Notes under the pieces: model-generated
Databases searched by the model: none
What the model saw: only the letters and a program-made list of their open reading frames with translations
What the model was told of the DNA's origin: nothing
Part shown: one piece after another, positions 1 to 8,593 of the stretch
Layout: each line of letters starts with the position of its first letter
Position numbering within the stretch: position 1 is the stretch's first letter
Source of the DNA: CAIWHR01 sp963724975
GTDB taxonomy: Bacteria > Pseudomonadota > Gammaproteobacteria > Burkholderiales > Casimicrobiaceae
NCBI GenBank assembly: GCA_963724975.1
Contig: CAVRXB010000005.1
Location: forward strand, 558,001-622,000
Reading direction: 5' to 3'
DNA: 64,000 nt
Made by a program: the position numbers and the translations under genes

Positions 1-1
1 C

Positions 2-979
2 CTCGACCTCGCCGAGGCCCATGCCGACACGATCATGCCGGGATTTACGCACCTTCAGGTCGCGCAACCTGTCACTTTTGGTCACCATTTGCTCGCCTAC
101 GACGCGATGCTGGCCCGCGACATGGAGCGTTTCGCCGACTGCCGCCGCCGCGTCAACCGGCTGCCGCTCGGTGCCGCCGCGCTGGCGGGAACGAGCTACG
201 GCATCGACCGCCAACAGGTCGCCCATGAACTGGGGTTCGACGGCGTCTGTCCCAATTCGCTCGATGCGGTGTCCGACCGCGATTTCGCGATCGAATTTGC
301 CTCCGCCGCGACGTTCGTCATGCTGCATCTGTCGCGCTTTGCGGAGGAACTCGTGTTGTGGGTGAACCCGCAATTTGCGTTCGTGCGGCTCGCCGATCGT
401 TTCTGCACCGGCAGCTCGATCATGCCGCAAAAGAGGAACCCCGATGTCCCCGAGCTCGTGCGCGGAAAATCGGGGCGCGTCGTCGGCAGCCTGATGGCTT
501 TGATCACGCTGATGAAGGGCCAGCCGCTTGCCTACAACAAGGACAACCAGGAAGACAAGGAGCCGCTCTTCGACACGGTCGACACGCTCGCCGACACGCT
601 CGCGATAATGGCCGATCTCGTGGCGACGGGAATCGAGGTCGACCGCGAACGGATGCGCGCTGCGGCAGGCGAAGGATTTGCGACGGCCACCGATCTTGCG
701 GATTATCTGGTGCGCAAAGGCATGCCGTTCCGCGACGCTCATGAAGCAGTTGCGCGCGCCGTTCGCCATGCGGAAGCGAAACGTGTCGACCTCGCCGCGC
801 TGCCCCTCGCCGAGCTGCAGAGCTTCGCCAATTCGATCGCCAAAGATGTCTTCGACGTGCTGACGCTCGAAGGCTCGGTCGCAAGCCGCGATCACGCCGG
901 AGGCACCGCCCCGCGGCAGGTGCGCGCGGCGATTGCCGCGTCGCGCGCGTCGCTTGCCGCCCGCGATAAAGGTCGATGA
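2..979 (+). CDS. argH: argininosuccinate lyase, 5' end missing
   Basis: Last enzyme of arginine synthesis: cleaves argininosuccinate to arginine and fumarate in the cytoplasm. The reading frame is open from base 2, so the gene begins before the window. About 325 residues remain of a family length near 460. The fumarase/lyase superfamily signature GSSIMPQKRNPDVPE is intact, as is the upstream TIMPGFTHLQ stretch typical of ArgH. The stop overlaps the next start (ATGA), suggesting translational coupling with the dehydrogenase downstream. Two other arginine genes, argC and argA, lie elsewhere in the window but not in the same operon. Identification is secure; only the N-terminus is unseen. Confidence 0.95.
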   Translation, partial: LDLAEAHADTIMPGFTHLQVAQPVTFGHHLLAYDAMLARDMERFADCRRRVNRLPLGAAALAGTSYGIDRQQVAHELGFDGVCPNSLDAVSDRDFAIEFASAATFVMLHLSRFAEELVLWVNPQFAFVRLADRFCTGSSIMPQKRNPDVPELVRGKSGRVVGSLMALITLMKGQPLAYNKDNQEDKEPLFDTVDTLADTLAIMADLVATGIEVDRERMRAAAGEGFATATDLADYLVRKGMPFRDAHEAVARAVRHAEAKRVDLAALPLAELQSFANSIAKDVFDVLTLEGSVASRDHAGGTAPRQVRAAIAASRASLAARDKGR

Positions 980-1869
980 TGGAATCGCGCAAAGTGGCAT
1001 TCATCGGGTTGGGCGTGATGGGTTACCCGATGGCCGGTCATCTCGCGACCGCGGGTCATCGCGTGAGCGTCTACAACCGGACGCCTTCGCGCGCGGCGAA
1101 ATGGATCGCGCAACATGGCGACGGGGACAGCAGCCGCTCGGCCCTCACACCTGGCGCGGCCGCTGCCGACGCGGACATCGTGATGATGTGCGTCGGCAAC
1201 GACGACGATGTCCGCGCAGTGGCGCTTGGCGCCGCGGGTGCGCTCGCTTCGATGCGTGCAGGATCGGTACTTGTCGATCACACCACCGCCTCGGCTGCGC
1301 TCGCGCGCGAGCTGCACAAAGCCGCGGCCGGCAAGGACGTCGGCTTCATCGACGCACCCGTCTCCGGCGGGCAAGCGGGCGCCGAGAACGGCAAGCTCAC
1401 GATAATGTGCGGCGGCGATACTCCCGTGTTTGCCCGCGTCGAATCGGCGCTCGCTTCGTACGCGCGCGCGGTGACTCTGCTCGGCGGTCCGGGCAGCGGA
1501 CAACTGACGAAAATGGTCAACCAGATCTGCATTGCGGGAATGGCGCAGGCGCTGGCCGAAGGCATCGCGTTCGCGGAAAAAGCCGGGCTCGATGTGCTTG
1601 CGGTGCTCGACGTGATCGGCAAAGGCGCGGCGCAGTCCTGGCAAATGGACAATCGCGGCAAGACGATGGTCGCCGACCAATTCGACTTCGGCTTTGCCGT
1701 CGACTGGATGCGCAAAGACCTCGCGATCTGCATTGCGGAGGCGCGCGCCAACGGCGCACAGTTGCCGGTTACTGCGCTCGTCGACCAGTTCTACGCACGG
1801 CTCCAGGTTTCGGGCGACGGGCGCCGTGACCATTCGAGTCTTGTCCGCCTGCTGCGAGATCCCAAATGA
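976..1869 (+). CDS. NAD(P)-dependent oxidoreductase, 3-hydroxyisobutyrate dehydrogenase family
   Basis: Beta-hydroxyacid dehydrogenase of 297 residues, the usual size. The N-terminal Rossmann motif FIGLGVMGYPMAGHLA binds the dinucleotide. DAPVSGGQAGAENGKLTIM is the substrate-binding signature. GSGQLTKMVNQ carries the catalytic lysine, about residue 179. The family includes 3-hydroxyisobutyrate, tartronate semialdehyde and related dehydrogenases, and sequence alone does not settle the substrate. The gene overlaps the argH stop by four bases and its own stop overlaps the next start in the same way, so three genes are probably one transcript. There is no valine-degradation context, so mmsB is not assigned. 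Confidence 0.88.
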   Translation: MMESRKVAFIGLGVMGYPMAGHLATAGHRVSVYNRTPSRAAKWIAQHGDGDSSRSALTPGAAAADADIVMMCVGNDDDVRAVALGAAGALASMRAGSVLVDHTTASAALARELHKAAAGKDVGFIDAPVSGGQAGAENGKLTIMCGGDTPVFARVESALASYARAVTLLGGPGSGQLTKMVNQICIAGMAQALAEGIAFAEKAGLDVLAVLDVIGKGAAQSWQMDNRGKTMVADQFDFGFAVDWMRKDLAICIAEARANGAQLPVTALVDQFYARLQVSGDGRRDHSSLVRLLRDPK

Positions 1870-2345
1870 ATCCTGCGAAACATCTTGTGTGCTGCGCGTT
1901 CGCCGCGGCACTCGGACTCTTTCTCGGCGCGCCGGTGAACGCCGCCGACATCACGGTGAAAAACGCCTGGATGCGCCCGGTGCGCGCCGGCACCTCCGCC
2001 GCAGGCGTGTACGTCGACATCCTCACAAACGTTCCGCTGAAACTCGTCGGCGCGACATCGCGGGTCGCGAAATCGGCCGCCATCGTCGTCGTCGATCAGA
2101 AGCCGGACGGCACGAGCGTCGACAATGTCGTCAAGGAATTCTCGCTTCCCGGCGGCAAGGAGACGCGCTTCGCCTACAACGGCAACCGTCTCGATTTGTA
2201 CGACATCAACGAGACCCTCACGCCGGGCGCGTCGGTGCCGGTTACGCTTCTATTCGTCGAAGGGCCGGACAAGCGCCAAAGTGTGGACATCGATGTGCTG
2301 GTGCGCGGCGTGATTCTGCCGCCCCCGGACCCAAAGCCCAACTAG
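1866..2345 (+). CDS. PCu(A)C-like exported protein lacking copper ligands
   Basis: A 159-residue exported protein with a cleavable signal ending near VNA-AD (about residue 26). The mature part starts ITVKNAWMRPVRAGTSAAGVY, matching the opening of PCu(A)C periplasmic copper chaperones, and keeps the later strand VPVTLLFVEG. The family binds Cu(I) with conserved His and Met residues (H-x-M pairs). Here the expected HEM-like segment reads VVVDQ and the GYHLMLMG-like segment reads GNRLDLYDI, so the ligands are gone. It is therefore a fold relative that probably does not carry copper by the known chemistry. Start ATGA overlaps the upstream stop. Function unknown. Confidence 0.72.
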   Translation: MNPAKHLVCCAFAAALGLFLGAPVNAADITVKNAWMRPVRAGTSAAGVYVDILTNVPLKLVGATSRVAKSAAIVVVDQKPDGTSVDNVVKEFSLPGGKETRFAYNGNRLDLYDINETLTPGASVPVTLLFVEGPDKRQSVDIDVLVRGVILPPPDPKPN

Positions 2346-2382
2346 CCGCCGCCCAACCGTCTCGAACGGAACAAGCCGTGAG

Positions 2383-2814
2383 CTAGCGCGGGACGCGCTC
2401 GCCGTCGACGACTTCAATGTCGTAGGTAATCTCGGCGGTTTTGGCGAGCATGATCGTCGCCGAGCAGTATTTTTCCTTCGACAGCTTGACAGCGCGCTCG
2501 ACGTGACGGGCGTCGAGGCCGCGCCCGACGACCGCGAACTTCAGATGGATCTTCGTGAAGACTCGCGGATCCGTTGCCGCACGTTCTGCCTCCGCGTCGA
2601 CGGTGCAGTCGGCAATCGGCTGTCGTGCCTTTTTCAGGATATGCACGACGTCGAATGCGGAGCACGCCGCCGCGCCCATCAGGACGAGCTCGACCGGCCG
2701 CACCCCAATGTTTCGGCCGCCGTGCTCCGGGGCGCCGTCGATGACCACCGCATGGCCACTGCCCGATTCGCCGACAAAGCTGACGCCGTCGATCCACTTT
2801 ATCTTAGTTTTCAT
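2383..2814 (-). CDS. OsmC family protein (YhfA-like)
   Basis: About 143 residues, similar throughout to the YhfA branch of OsmC proteins: opening KIKWIDGVSFVGESGSGH, then PVELVLMGAAACSAFDVV and SKEKYCSATIMLAKTAEI. OsmC relatives are dimeric thiol peroxidases; the two conserved cysteines (in AACSAFD and EKYCSA) are both present. YhfA itself has no firmly established substrate. The longer frame begins with TTG at 2826; I chose the ATG at 2814 because it matches the family start. It is divergent from rplM, with a strong hairpin and an rplM promoter in the gap. Confidence 0.88.
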   Translation of the reverse strand: MKTKIKWIDGVSFVGESGSGHAVVIDGAPEHGGRNIGVRPVELVLMGAAACSAFDVVHILKKARQPIADCTVDAEAERAATDPRVFTKIHLKFAVVGRGLDARHVERAVKLSKEKYCSATIMLAKTAEITYDIEVVDGERVPR

Positions 2815-2887
2815 GGTGTTAATCAAAGCCCGCTCGTGTCCGGACGCGTAATCCAGTGTGCGGCACGCGTCCCGTCAATTCAACCCG

Positions 2888-2912
2888 CGACGGGCGCGCA
2901 GAGCGCCCGTCG
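2888..2912. other. perfect inverted repeat between osmC-like gene and rplM
   Basis: A 10-base perfect stem (CGACGGGCGC / GCGCCCGTCG) with a five-base loop lies between two divergent genes, just upstream of the rplM -35 box. It is not followed by a T-run in either direction, so a classical terminator is unlikely. It could be a regulator site or a leader hairpin of the osmC-like transcript. Confidence 0.5.
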
Positions 2913-2914
2913 CC

Positions 2915-2944
2915 TTGACCGGAATGGCCAAAAACGATTATCAT
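2915..2944 (+). promoter_or_regulatory. sigma-70-type promoter for rplM-rpsI
   Basis: TTGACC (2915-2920) and TATCAT (2939-2944) separated by 18 bases, about 50 bases before the rplM ATG. Both boxes are close to consensus and the position fits a ribosomal protein operon. Confidence 0.6.
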
Positions 2945-2993
2945 CCAAGACTTTGCTGAAAACGCCCAAACCGGGAAAACACGGGAAAAACCG

Positions 2994-3422
2994 ATGAAAA
3001 CCTATTCCGCCAAGCCCCACGAAGTTCAGCGGGATTGGTTCGTGGTGGACGCCACGGACAAGGTGCTGGGCCGCCTCGCGAGCCAGATTGCGCTTCGGCT
3101 GCGCGGCAAGCACAAGCCGATCTTCACGCCGCACGTCGACACCGGCGATTTCATCGTCGTGACCAATGTCGAGAAGATCCGCGTCACCGGCAACAAGGCC
3201 GACGACAAGCTCTACCATCGTCACAGCGGCTATCCCGGCGGCATCCGGACGACCAACTTTTCCAAGATGCAGGCGCGCTTCCCAGGCCGCGCGCTCGAGA
3301 AGGCCGTCAAGGGGATGCTTCCCAAGGGCCCCCTCGGATACAAGATGCTGAAGAAGTTGAAATGCTACGCCGGCACCGCGCATCCGCATTCGGCGCAGCA
3401 ACCCAAAACACTGGACATCTGA
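2994..3422 (+). CDS. rplM: 50S ribosomal protein L13
   Basis: Large-subunit ribosomal protein of 142 residues, exactly the normal size. Start MKTYSAKPHEVQRDW followed by VVDATDKVLGRLAS, and the signature region KMLKKLKCYAGTAHPHSAQ near the end, are characteristic. It is the first gene of the conserved rplM-rpsI pair, with four bases to the next start. L13 binds 23S rRNA early in assembly; in enterobacteria it controls its own mRNA, but no comparable leader site was identified here apart from the promoter upstream. Confidence 0.98.
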   Translation: MKTYSAKPHEVQRDWFVVDATDKVLGRLASQIALRLRGKHKPIFTPHVDTGDFIVVTNVEKIRVTGNKADDKLYHRHSGYPGGIRTTNFSKMQARFPGRALEKAVKGMLPKGPLGYKMLKKLKCYAGTAHPHSAQQPKTLDI

Positions 3423-3426
3423 CCCC

Positions 3427-3819
3427 ATGATCGGCAACTACTACTACGGCACGGGCCGCCGCAAGAGCGCGGTTGCCCGCGTGTTCCTGAAGAAGGGCAC
3501 CGGCACCATAGTCGTCAACGAAAAACCCGCCGATGTGTTCTTCTCGCGAGACACGGGGCGCATGGTGATCCGCCAGCCGCTGAAGCTCACGAACCACGAA
3601 GCGACGTTCGACATCATGATCAACGTCGAAGGCGGCGGTGAATCCGGCCAGGCGGGCGCGGTGCGCCACGGCATTACGCGCGCGCTGATCGATTACGATG
3701 CGGCGCTGAAGCCCACGCTGTCGAAGGCCGGGCTCGTCACGCGCGATGCGCGCGAAGTCGAGCGAAAGAAGGTCGGCCTCCACAAGGCGCGCAAGCGCAA
3801 GCAATTCTCGAAGCGCTAA
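3427..3819 (+). CDS. rpsI: 30S ribosomal protein S9
   Basis: Small-subunit ribosomal protein of 130 residues. It has the family opening YYYGTGRRKSAVARVF, the GGGESGQAGAVRHGI segment and the basic C-terminal tail ending KRKQFSKR, which reaches the P-site tRNA. It is translated directly after rplM, as in most bacteria, and followed by a clear rho-independent terminator. Nothing unusual. Confidence 0.98.
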   Translation: MIGNYYYGTGRRKSAVARVFLKKGTGTIVVNEKPADVFFSRDTGRMVIRQPLKLTNHEATFDIMINVEGGGESGQAGAVRHGITRALIDYDAALKPTLSKAGLVTRDAREVERKKVGLHKARKRKQFSKR

Positions 3820-3840
3820 CCAGCTCGCGTTTCCCGCGAA

Positions 3841-3869
3841 GGCCGCCGCCGAGGCGGCCTTTGCATTTT
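3841..3869 (+). terminator. rho-independent terminator after rpsI
   Basis: Seven-base GC stem GGCCGCC / GGCGGCC with loop GCCGA, followed by TTTGCATTTT. It lies 21 bases after the rpsI stop and separates the ribosomal operon from argC. Confidence 0.8.
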
Positions 3870-3920
3870 CTGCGCAACTCTCGCCGCCATGCCCGTGTCA
3901 TAGCACGCAGGGGCCGGTGC

Positions 3921-3926
3921 TACAAT
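3921..3926 (+). promoter_or_regulatory. possible -10 box for argC
   Basis: TACAAT at 3921-3926 lies 28 bases before the preferred argC ATG and downstream of the rpsI terminator. No good -35 match is seen at the expected spacing, so this is tentative. Confidence 0.35.
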
Positions 3927-3953
3927 CGGTACAACTTTGCGAATGAGATTTTG

Positions 3954-4997
3954 ATGATCAGGATCGGCATTGTCGGTGGAACCGGATACACCGGCGTCGA
4001 GCTGCTGCGCCTTCTCTCATCGCATCCGCAAGCGGACGTCCGCGCGATCACTTCGCGCAAGGACGCCGGAACGAAGGTCGCCGCGATGTTCGCGAGCCTG
4101 CGCGGCCCGGCGACCAAAATGAGCGCACTCGCGTTTTCCGATCCTGGCGAAGCCGATCTCAAGTCGTGCGACGTCGTGTTCTTCGCGACCCCGCATGGGG
4201 TGGCCATGTCGCAGGCGCGCGAGCTCGTCGCAGCCGGAATCAAGATCATCGATCTCGCTGCGGATTTCCGGATCAAGGATGCCGCCGCATTCGAAAAGTG
4301 GTACCGGATTCCGCACGCGTGTCCCGAGCTTCTCGCCGAGGCGGCGTACGGTCTGACCGAGCTCAACCGCGACGCCGTGCGGCGAGCGCGTGTCGTCGGG
4401 AATCCCGGCTGCTACCCAACCGTCGTGCAGCTCGGCTTGTGGCCGCTGCTCGAGGCCGAAGCAGTCGACGTCGAGCACCTGATCGCCGACTGCAAGTCGG
4501 GCGTTTCGGGGGCCGGCCGCAAGGCGGAGATGGGTCTCGTCTTTTCGGAGGCTTCCGACAACTTCAAGGCGTACGGCGTCAACGGCCATCGCCACCACCC
4601 GGAGATCGTCCAAGAGCTCGGCAAAGTCGCGCGAGGACCTGTGTCGCTCGTCTTCATCCCGCATCTGGTGCCCATGATCCGCGGGATGCAGGCGACGCTG
4701 TACGTCCGGCTCACGAAGCCCGACATCGATCTGCAGGCACTGTTCGAGCGCCGCTACGAGGGCGAGCCGTTCATCGACGTGATGCCGCCGCGGAGCGAGC
4801 CCGATACGCGCTCGACCCGCGCCGCCAACGTCTGCCGCATCGCGGTGCACCGTCCCGAAGGCGGGGACATCGCGGTCATCCTCGCTGTACAGGATAACCT
4901 CGTCAAAGGCGCCGCCGGCCAGGCGATCCAGAACATGAACCTCATGTTCGGGCTGCCTGAAACGACCGGACTGACCGCGGCGCCGGTCCTTCCGTAA
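3954..4997 (+). CDS. argC: N-acetyl-gamma-glutamyl-phosphate reductase
   Basis: Third step of arginine synthesis: NADPH-dependent reduction of N-acetylglutamyl phosphate to the semialdehyde. 347 residues from the ATG at 3954; a longer frame begins at 3861, but MIRIGIVGGTGYTGVELLRL is the family start. The nucleotide-binding GGTGYTGVELLRLL motif is at the N-terminus. The catalytic cysteine is residue 153 in NPGCYPT, and SGVSGAGRK follows. The next gene (DUF6776) and bactofilin follow on the same strand, an arrangement without a metabolic link. Confidence 0.96.
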   Translation: MIRIGIVGGTGYTGVELLRLLSSHPQADVRAITSRKDAGTKVAAMFASLRGPATKMSALAFSDPGEADLKSCDVVFFATPHGVAMSQARELVAAGIKIIDLAADFRIKDAAAFEKWYRIPHACPELLAEAAYGLTELNRDAVRRARVVGNPGCYPTVVQLGLWPLLEAEAVDVEHLIADCKSGVSGAGRKAEMGLVFSEASDNFKAYGVNGHRHHPEIVQELGKVARGPVSLVFIPHLVPMIRGMQATLYVRLTKPDIDLQALFERRYEGEPFIDVMPPRSEPDTRSTRAANVCRIAVHRPEGGDIAVILAVQDNLVKGAAGQAIQNMNLMFGLPETTGLTAAPVLP

Positions 4998-5008
4998 AAG
5001 CAGAAGCC

Positions 5009-5788
5009 TTGGGCATCCCACCTTCGTGGCGCCGCGCGCGCCAGTTCTTCAGGCACTTCCGGATCGACGCACCCAGGATGTCGGTGCGATCCAGTCTCCC
5101 CTGGCCGTGGCGGGCGACGGTCGTGCTCGGGCTCCTCGCCGTCATTGTCGGCATGTGGTGGTGGGGCTTCGACTTCGGGCAGATCTTCGGCGGCTTCAAC
5201 CGCAAGGAGATCGCGGCGAAGCTCGCCACGCTCGAGACAGACAACGCAAAGCTGCATGCGGAGGTGACCACGCTTCGGGCGCGCAACTCGCAACTCGAAA
5301 GCGAACTCGGCATGACGACCGGCGCGCAGTCCACGCTGTCGAAGCAGACGCTCGAGCTCATGGCCGAGAACACGCAGCTCAAGGAAGAGCTTTCGTTCCT
5401 GCAGAAGCTCGTTTCCGACTCGAGCAAGCAAGGCGGGATCGCCATCCAGCGGCTAAACGTCGAACGAGAGCGCGACGATGCCTGGCACTACAGCGTCCTC
5501 GTAGTCCGGGGCGGGACCCCGCGCGACGAGTTCGAAGGCGCGCTCGGGCTGCAGGCAACGGTCCAGCCGCCGGCGATCGGCGGGGCCCCGGCTCGCCCCA
5601 CCGTCCTGACGCTACCGGAGGAGCAGCCCGAGCTGACCTCGGCACTGAAGCTCAAATTCAAGTATTATCAGCGGCTTGAAGGGACCATCCGGGTAGCGCC
5701 CGGCACTTTGGTGCGATCGGTTACAGCGCGCGCCTTCGAGGCCGGACAAGCGACCCCCCGGGCCAGCCGGACGCTTGTGATCCCCTAG
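5009..5788 (+). CDS. DUF6776 family membrane-anchored coiled-coil protein
   Basis: A 259-residue protein with a short cytoplasmic N-terminus, one membrane segment (about residues 36-52, rich in V, L, G and W), and a long heptad-like stretch (about residues 65-130). A C-terminal beta-rich domain ends with ARAFEAGQATPRASRTLVIP. This matches the DUF6776 layout, whose role is unknown. The TTG at 5009 is chosen because the conserved FRIDAPRMSVR stretch lies upstream of the first ATG (5078). It sits ten bases before bactofilin, which suggests a shared transcript and a possible envelope or shape-related role; that role is inference. Confidence 0.75.
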   Translation: MGIPPSWRRARQFFRHFRIDAPRMSVRSSLPWPWRATVVLGLLAVIVGMWWWGFDFGQIFGGFNRKEIAAKLATLETDNAKLHAEVTTLRARNSQLESELGMTTGAQSTLSKQTLELMAENTQLKEELSFLQKLVSDSSKQGGIAIQRLNVERERDDAWHYSVLVVRGGTPRDEFEGALGLQATVQPPAIGGAPARPTVLTLPEEQPELTSALKLKFKYYQRLEGTIRVAPGTLVRSVTARAFEAGQATPRASRTLVIP

Positions 5789-5798
5789 GGAGGACCCC

Positions 5799-6206
5799 AT
5801 GTTCGAACGGAAGAAGCACACGCCGCCGCAAAAGCGCATCGACAGCCTGATCGGTGCCGGAACGGTCGTTGACGGCAACGTCAACTTCAAAGGCGGGCTT
5901 CGCATTGACGGTGTTGTTAACGGCAACGTGGTTTCCACCGATGGCGATCCTTGCACGCTCGTGATCAGCGAGCAGGCGCGCGTGGATGGCGAGATCCGGG
6001 TGTCGCACGTCGTCGTCAACGGGACCGTCAATGGTCCGGTGTTCGCCGACGGCTACCTCGAATTACAGCCCCGTTCGCGGGTGACTGGCGATGTAACCTA
6101 CAAGACACTCGAAATGCACGTCGGCGCGGTAATCGAGGGCCGATTGAATCACGCCGAACCGGGATCGGCTTCGGTGGTCGAATTGAAGCGAGTCGCATCG
6201 GAGTAA
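5799..6206 (+). CDS. bactofilin (polymer-forming cytoskeletal protein)
   Basis: Bactofilins form nucleotide-free filaments from a right-handed beta-helix and position envelope or morphogenesis proteins. This 135-residue protein has the short disordered N-terminus MFERKKHTPPQKRIDSLIG, then regular beta-helix rungs such as TVVDGNVNFKGGLRIDGVVNGNV and RVTGDVTYKTLEMHVGAVIEG (about residues 22-120). A good ribosome site (AGGGAGGA) precedes the ATG. Upstream is the DUF6776 coiled-coil protein. Symbols such as bacA or ccmA are used for relatives but cannot be assigned here. Confidence 0.92.
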   Translation: MFERKKHTPPQKRIDSLIGAGTVVDGNVNFKGGLRIDGVVNGNVVSTDGDPCTLVISEQARVDGEIRVSHVVVNGTVNGPVFADGYLELQPRSRVTGDVTYKTLEMHVGAVIEGRLNHAEPGSASVVELKRVASE

Positions 6207-6322
6207 CTCAGGACCGGGGGTGTGCGCCCCGGCCGCAACCCTGACCGACCCCATCGGCGGCAGGGTTGCGGCGGCGAAGGGTGAGTCCGATAATGGCCGC
6301 AAGCAGCATCCAAGGAGCACGA

Positions 6323-6673
6323 ATGAACGACATGACCGAAATGCCCGCCCCGCTGGTCTTCACGGACAGCGCCGCGGATAAGGTGAAATCGCTGATCGAA
6401 GAGGAAGGCAACGCCGACCTCAAGCTCCGCGTGTTCGTCACGGGCGGCGGCTGCTCCGGCTTCCAGTACGGATTCACGTTCGACGAGGTCGTCAATGAGG
6501 ACGACACGGCGATGGTCAAGAACGGCGTGACGCTGCTGATCGACCCGATGAGCTATCAGTACCTGGTCGGTGCCGAAATCGACTACCAGGAAGGTCTGGA
6601 AGGCGCCCAGTTCGTCATCAAGAACCCCAACGCAACGACTACCTGCGGCTGCGGTTCGAGCTTCTCGGCCTAG
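6323..6673 (+). CDS. erpA: iron-sulfur cluster insertion protein
   Basis: A-type carrier that passes Fe-S clusters to apo-proteins such as those of respiration and isoprenoid synthesis. 116 residues from the ATG at 6323, which has an AAGGAG site seven bases upstream; an in-frame start at 6266 is less likely. The three cluster-binding cysteines are present at residues 44 (GGGCSGFQYGF), 108 and 110 (CGCGSSF). The sequence FTDSAADKVKSLIEEEGN is typical of ErpA rather than IscA. A shared terminator follows. Confidence 0.95.
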   Translation: MNDMTEMPAPLVFTDSAADKVKSLIEEEGNADLKLRVFVTGGGCSGFQYGFTFDEVVNEDDTAMVKNGVTLLIDPMSYQYLVGAEIDYQEGLEGAQFVIKNPNATTTCGCGSSFSA

Positions 6674-6696
6674 AACGGCATTCGCTGCAGAGACGA

Positions 6697-6719
6697 CGGG
6701 GCCTCGCAGGCCCCGTTTT
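6697..6719. terminator. bidirectional terminator between erpA and the cyclase gene
   Basis: Perfect eight-base stem CGGGGCCT / AGGCCCCG with loop CGC and TTTT on the erpA side. It lies between two convergent genes, 23 bases after erpA and directly abutting the stop of the opposing gene. Confidence 0.75.
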
Positions 6720-8593
6720 CATTGGGGCGCGGCCGATGCCGCGAGCCGTTTCTCGGCCGCCCCGAACATGGCCTTGAAGCGAGGATCGTCGCGAATAGGA
6801 TCGAGATCCGGATCGGTCCTGACCCAGTTGAGGACCTCGATCGACATGGTTTCGAGTCTCGGGCCGAGAAGATCGAGCGCGGCGTCGTACTCGTGCAGAT
6901 CGGTGATCAACGTGCACGCGAAGTTGTAGCGCAGGTTCTGGTTGTCCGGATCGAGCAACAGCGCACGTTCAGCCCACGCCTTCGCACGCTCCGCCTCGCC
7001 CAGCGCCGCCAGCGCCCCGACGGCAAACCCCAACGCCGATCCATTGTCCGGCTCGGCGGCCACGATCTTCTCGCAACGCTCGAGAGCTCGTCGCGCCGCT
7101 CGACGTGCGCCGTCCTTGTCGCCGATCGCGTTATGGCAGCTGACGAGCATGCCGGCTGAGGAATACTCCGTTTCCACGCTCGAGGCCGCTTTTTCGAAGT
7201 GGAAGATCGCCTTGTCGAACTGGCGTATGACGTAATAGAAACGTCCCGCGGCGCCATTCACCTCGTAGGACTCGGGATCCAATCGAAGGGCCTGCTCGAT
7301 TTCGCGCCGCGCCTCGTCGAAACGGTTCCTTTGCGCCAGGACGCGGGCCTTTGCGGCATGCGCCTCCGCCAACGTCCCGTCCAGTTCGATGGCCCGTTCC
7401 GCCGCGGTCAGGCCATCATCGCCCTCCCGCCCGAAGAAGAAGCGCAAGTTGATCTGCGCGTTGGCCATCAACGCCCAAGGGCGAGCATAGTTCGGGTCGA
7501 TCTCGATGGCGCGGCGGCACAGCCGGATGATCGCTTCGCTGCGGCGGGTATTGCCGAAGTTGCCGGTGATGCTGTATTGCCGCGCCATCAGGTACAGCTT
7601 GTAGGCCTCGGGATTGGTCGTGCCGCGCTGCTCGATCGCTTTTTTCTCCTCGGGGAGGAGCTTGAGCTTGAGAGCCGCGACGATCGCCTGCGAGATTTCA
7701 TCCTGCAACGCGAAGATGTCGTTCAGGTCGCGGTCGTAGCGCTCGGCCCAGAGGTGCCCGCCCGTCGCGCCATCGACGAGCTGCGCGGTGATCCGAACGC
7801 GGCCACCGGCCTTGCGCACGCTGCCTTCGAGCACGTGACTGACTTTGAGTTGCCGGGCGACCTGCGGTACATCGACGTGCTTGCCCTTGAACGTGAACGC
7901 CGTGTTGCGCGCGGCGACCCACAAGGCAGACACCTTGCTCAGGTCCGTGATGATGTCCTCGGTAATGCCGTCCGAGAAATATTCCTGCTCGGGATCTCCG
8001 CTCATGTTGGCGAACGGCAGCACGCAGACCGAAGCGCCGCGCTGTTCGTTCGGCTTGCGGTCCTCCGCTTGCGCGCCGGGGGCCGGACGCAGGACGTAGA
8101 CATGCACCGGCCGCTGCAGACCCTTGACGATGTTCTCGCCCCTGTCCTCGAACTCGCAGGGGACTTTTCCTGCTGCCTGGTCGCGGACCGTAGCCGACAC
8201 CGCGATACCACCCACCGGCGCAATGGCCTGCAGCCGCGCCGCAACGTTGACGCCCTCGCCGTAGATGTCGTCGCCTTCGACAATCACGTCGCCGAGGTTG
8301 ATGCCGATTCGATAACGGAGGGGGCTCTCACCGGCGTGGTCTGCATCGCCGTGCTCGGTAGCCTCCTGGATCGCGAGTGCGCAATTGACCGCAGCGATGA
8401 CGCTTCCGAACTCGACGAGCGCCCCGTCGCCCAGGAGCTTGACCAGCCGGCCGCCGTGCGCGCTCATGCACGGATCGAAGACCTCGACCCGGTGCCGCTT
8501 CAATCGCTGGAGTGTTCCGGCTTCGTCGGCTTCCATCATGCTGCTGAAGTCGGCCACATCGGCGGAAAGAATCGCGGTCAGTCGGCGTTGCAT
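6719..8593 (-). CDS. class III adenylate/guanylate cyclase with TolB-like and TPR domains
   Basis: A 624-residue three-part protein. Residues about 1-175 are a class III nucleotide cyclase domain: LTAILSADVADFSSMM with the first metal Asp, LLGDGALVEF with the second, and YGEGVNVAARLQ. Residues about 190-310 resemble the TolB N-terminal fold (VLPFANMSGDPEQEYFSDGI through HLWAERYDRDL). The remainder is a series of tetratricopeptide repeats to the C-terminus. This layout is common in rhizobia and betaproteobacteria, where the input and the nucleotide made are mostly unknown. No signal peptide or membrane segment is seen. It is monocistronic and convergent with erpA. Confidence 0.9.
   Translation of the reverse strand: MQRRLTAILSADVADFSSMMEADEAGTLQRLKRHRVEVFDPCMSAHGGRLVKLLGDGALVEFGSVIAAVNCALAIQEATEHGDADHAGESPLRYRIGINLGDVIVEGDDIYGEGVNVAARLQAIAPVGGIAVSATVRDQAAGKVPCEFEDRGENIVKGLQRPVHVYVLRPAPGAQAEDRKPNEQRGASVCVLPFANMSGDPEQEYFSDGITEDIITDLSKVSALWVAARNTAFTFKGKHVDVPQVARQLKVSHVLEGSVRKAGGRVRITAQLVDGATGGHLWAERYDRDLNDIFALQDEISQAIVAALKLKLLPEEKKAIEQRGTTNPEAYKLYLMARQYSITGNFGNTRRSEAIIRLCRRAIEIDPNYARPWALMANAQINLRFFFGREGDDGLTAAERAIELDGTLAEAHAAKARVLAQRNRFDEARREIEQALRLDPESYEVNGAAGRFYYVIRQFDKAIFHFEKAASSVETEYSSAGMLVSCHNAIGDKDGARRAARRALERCEKIVAAEPDNGSALGFAVGALAALGEAERAKAWAERALLLDPDNQNLRYNFACTLITDLHEYDAALDLLGPRLETMSIEVLNWVRTDPDLDPIRDDPRFKAMFGAAEKRLAASAAPQ

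Noticed and set aside
2888..2912. Terminator reading for the hairpin before rplM
   Set aside because: There is no gene reading into it and no T-run; it lies between divergent genes.
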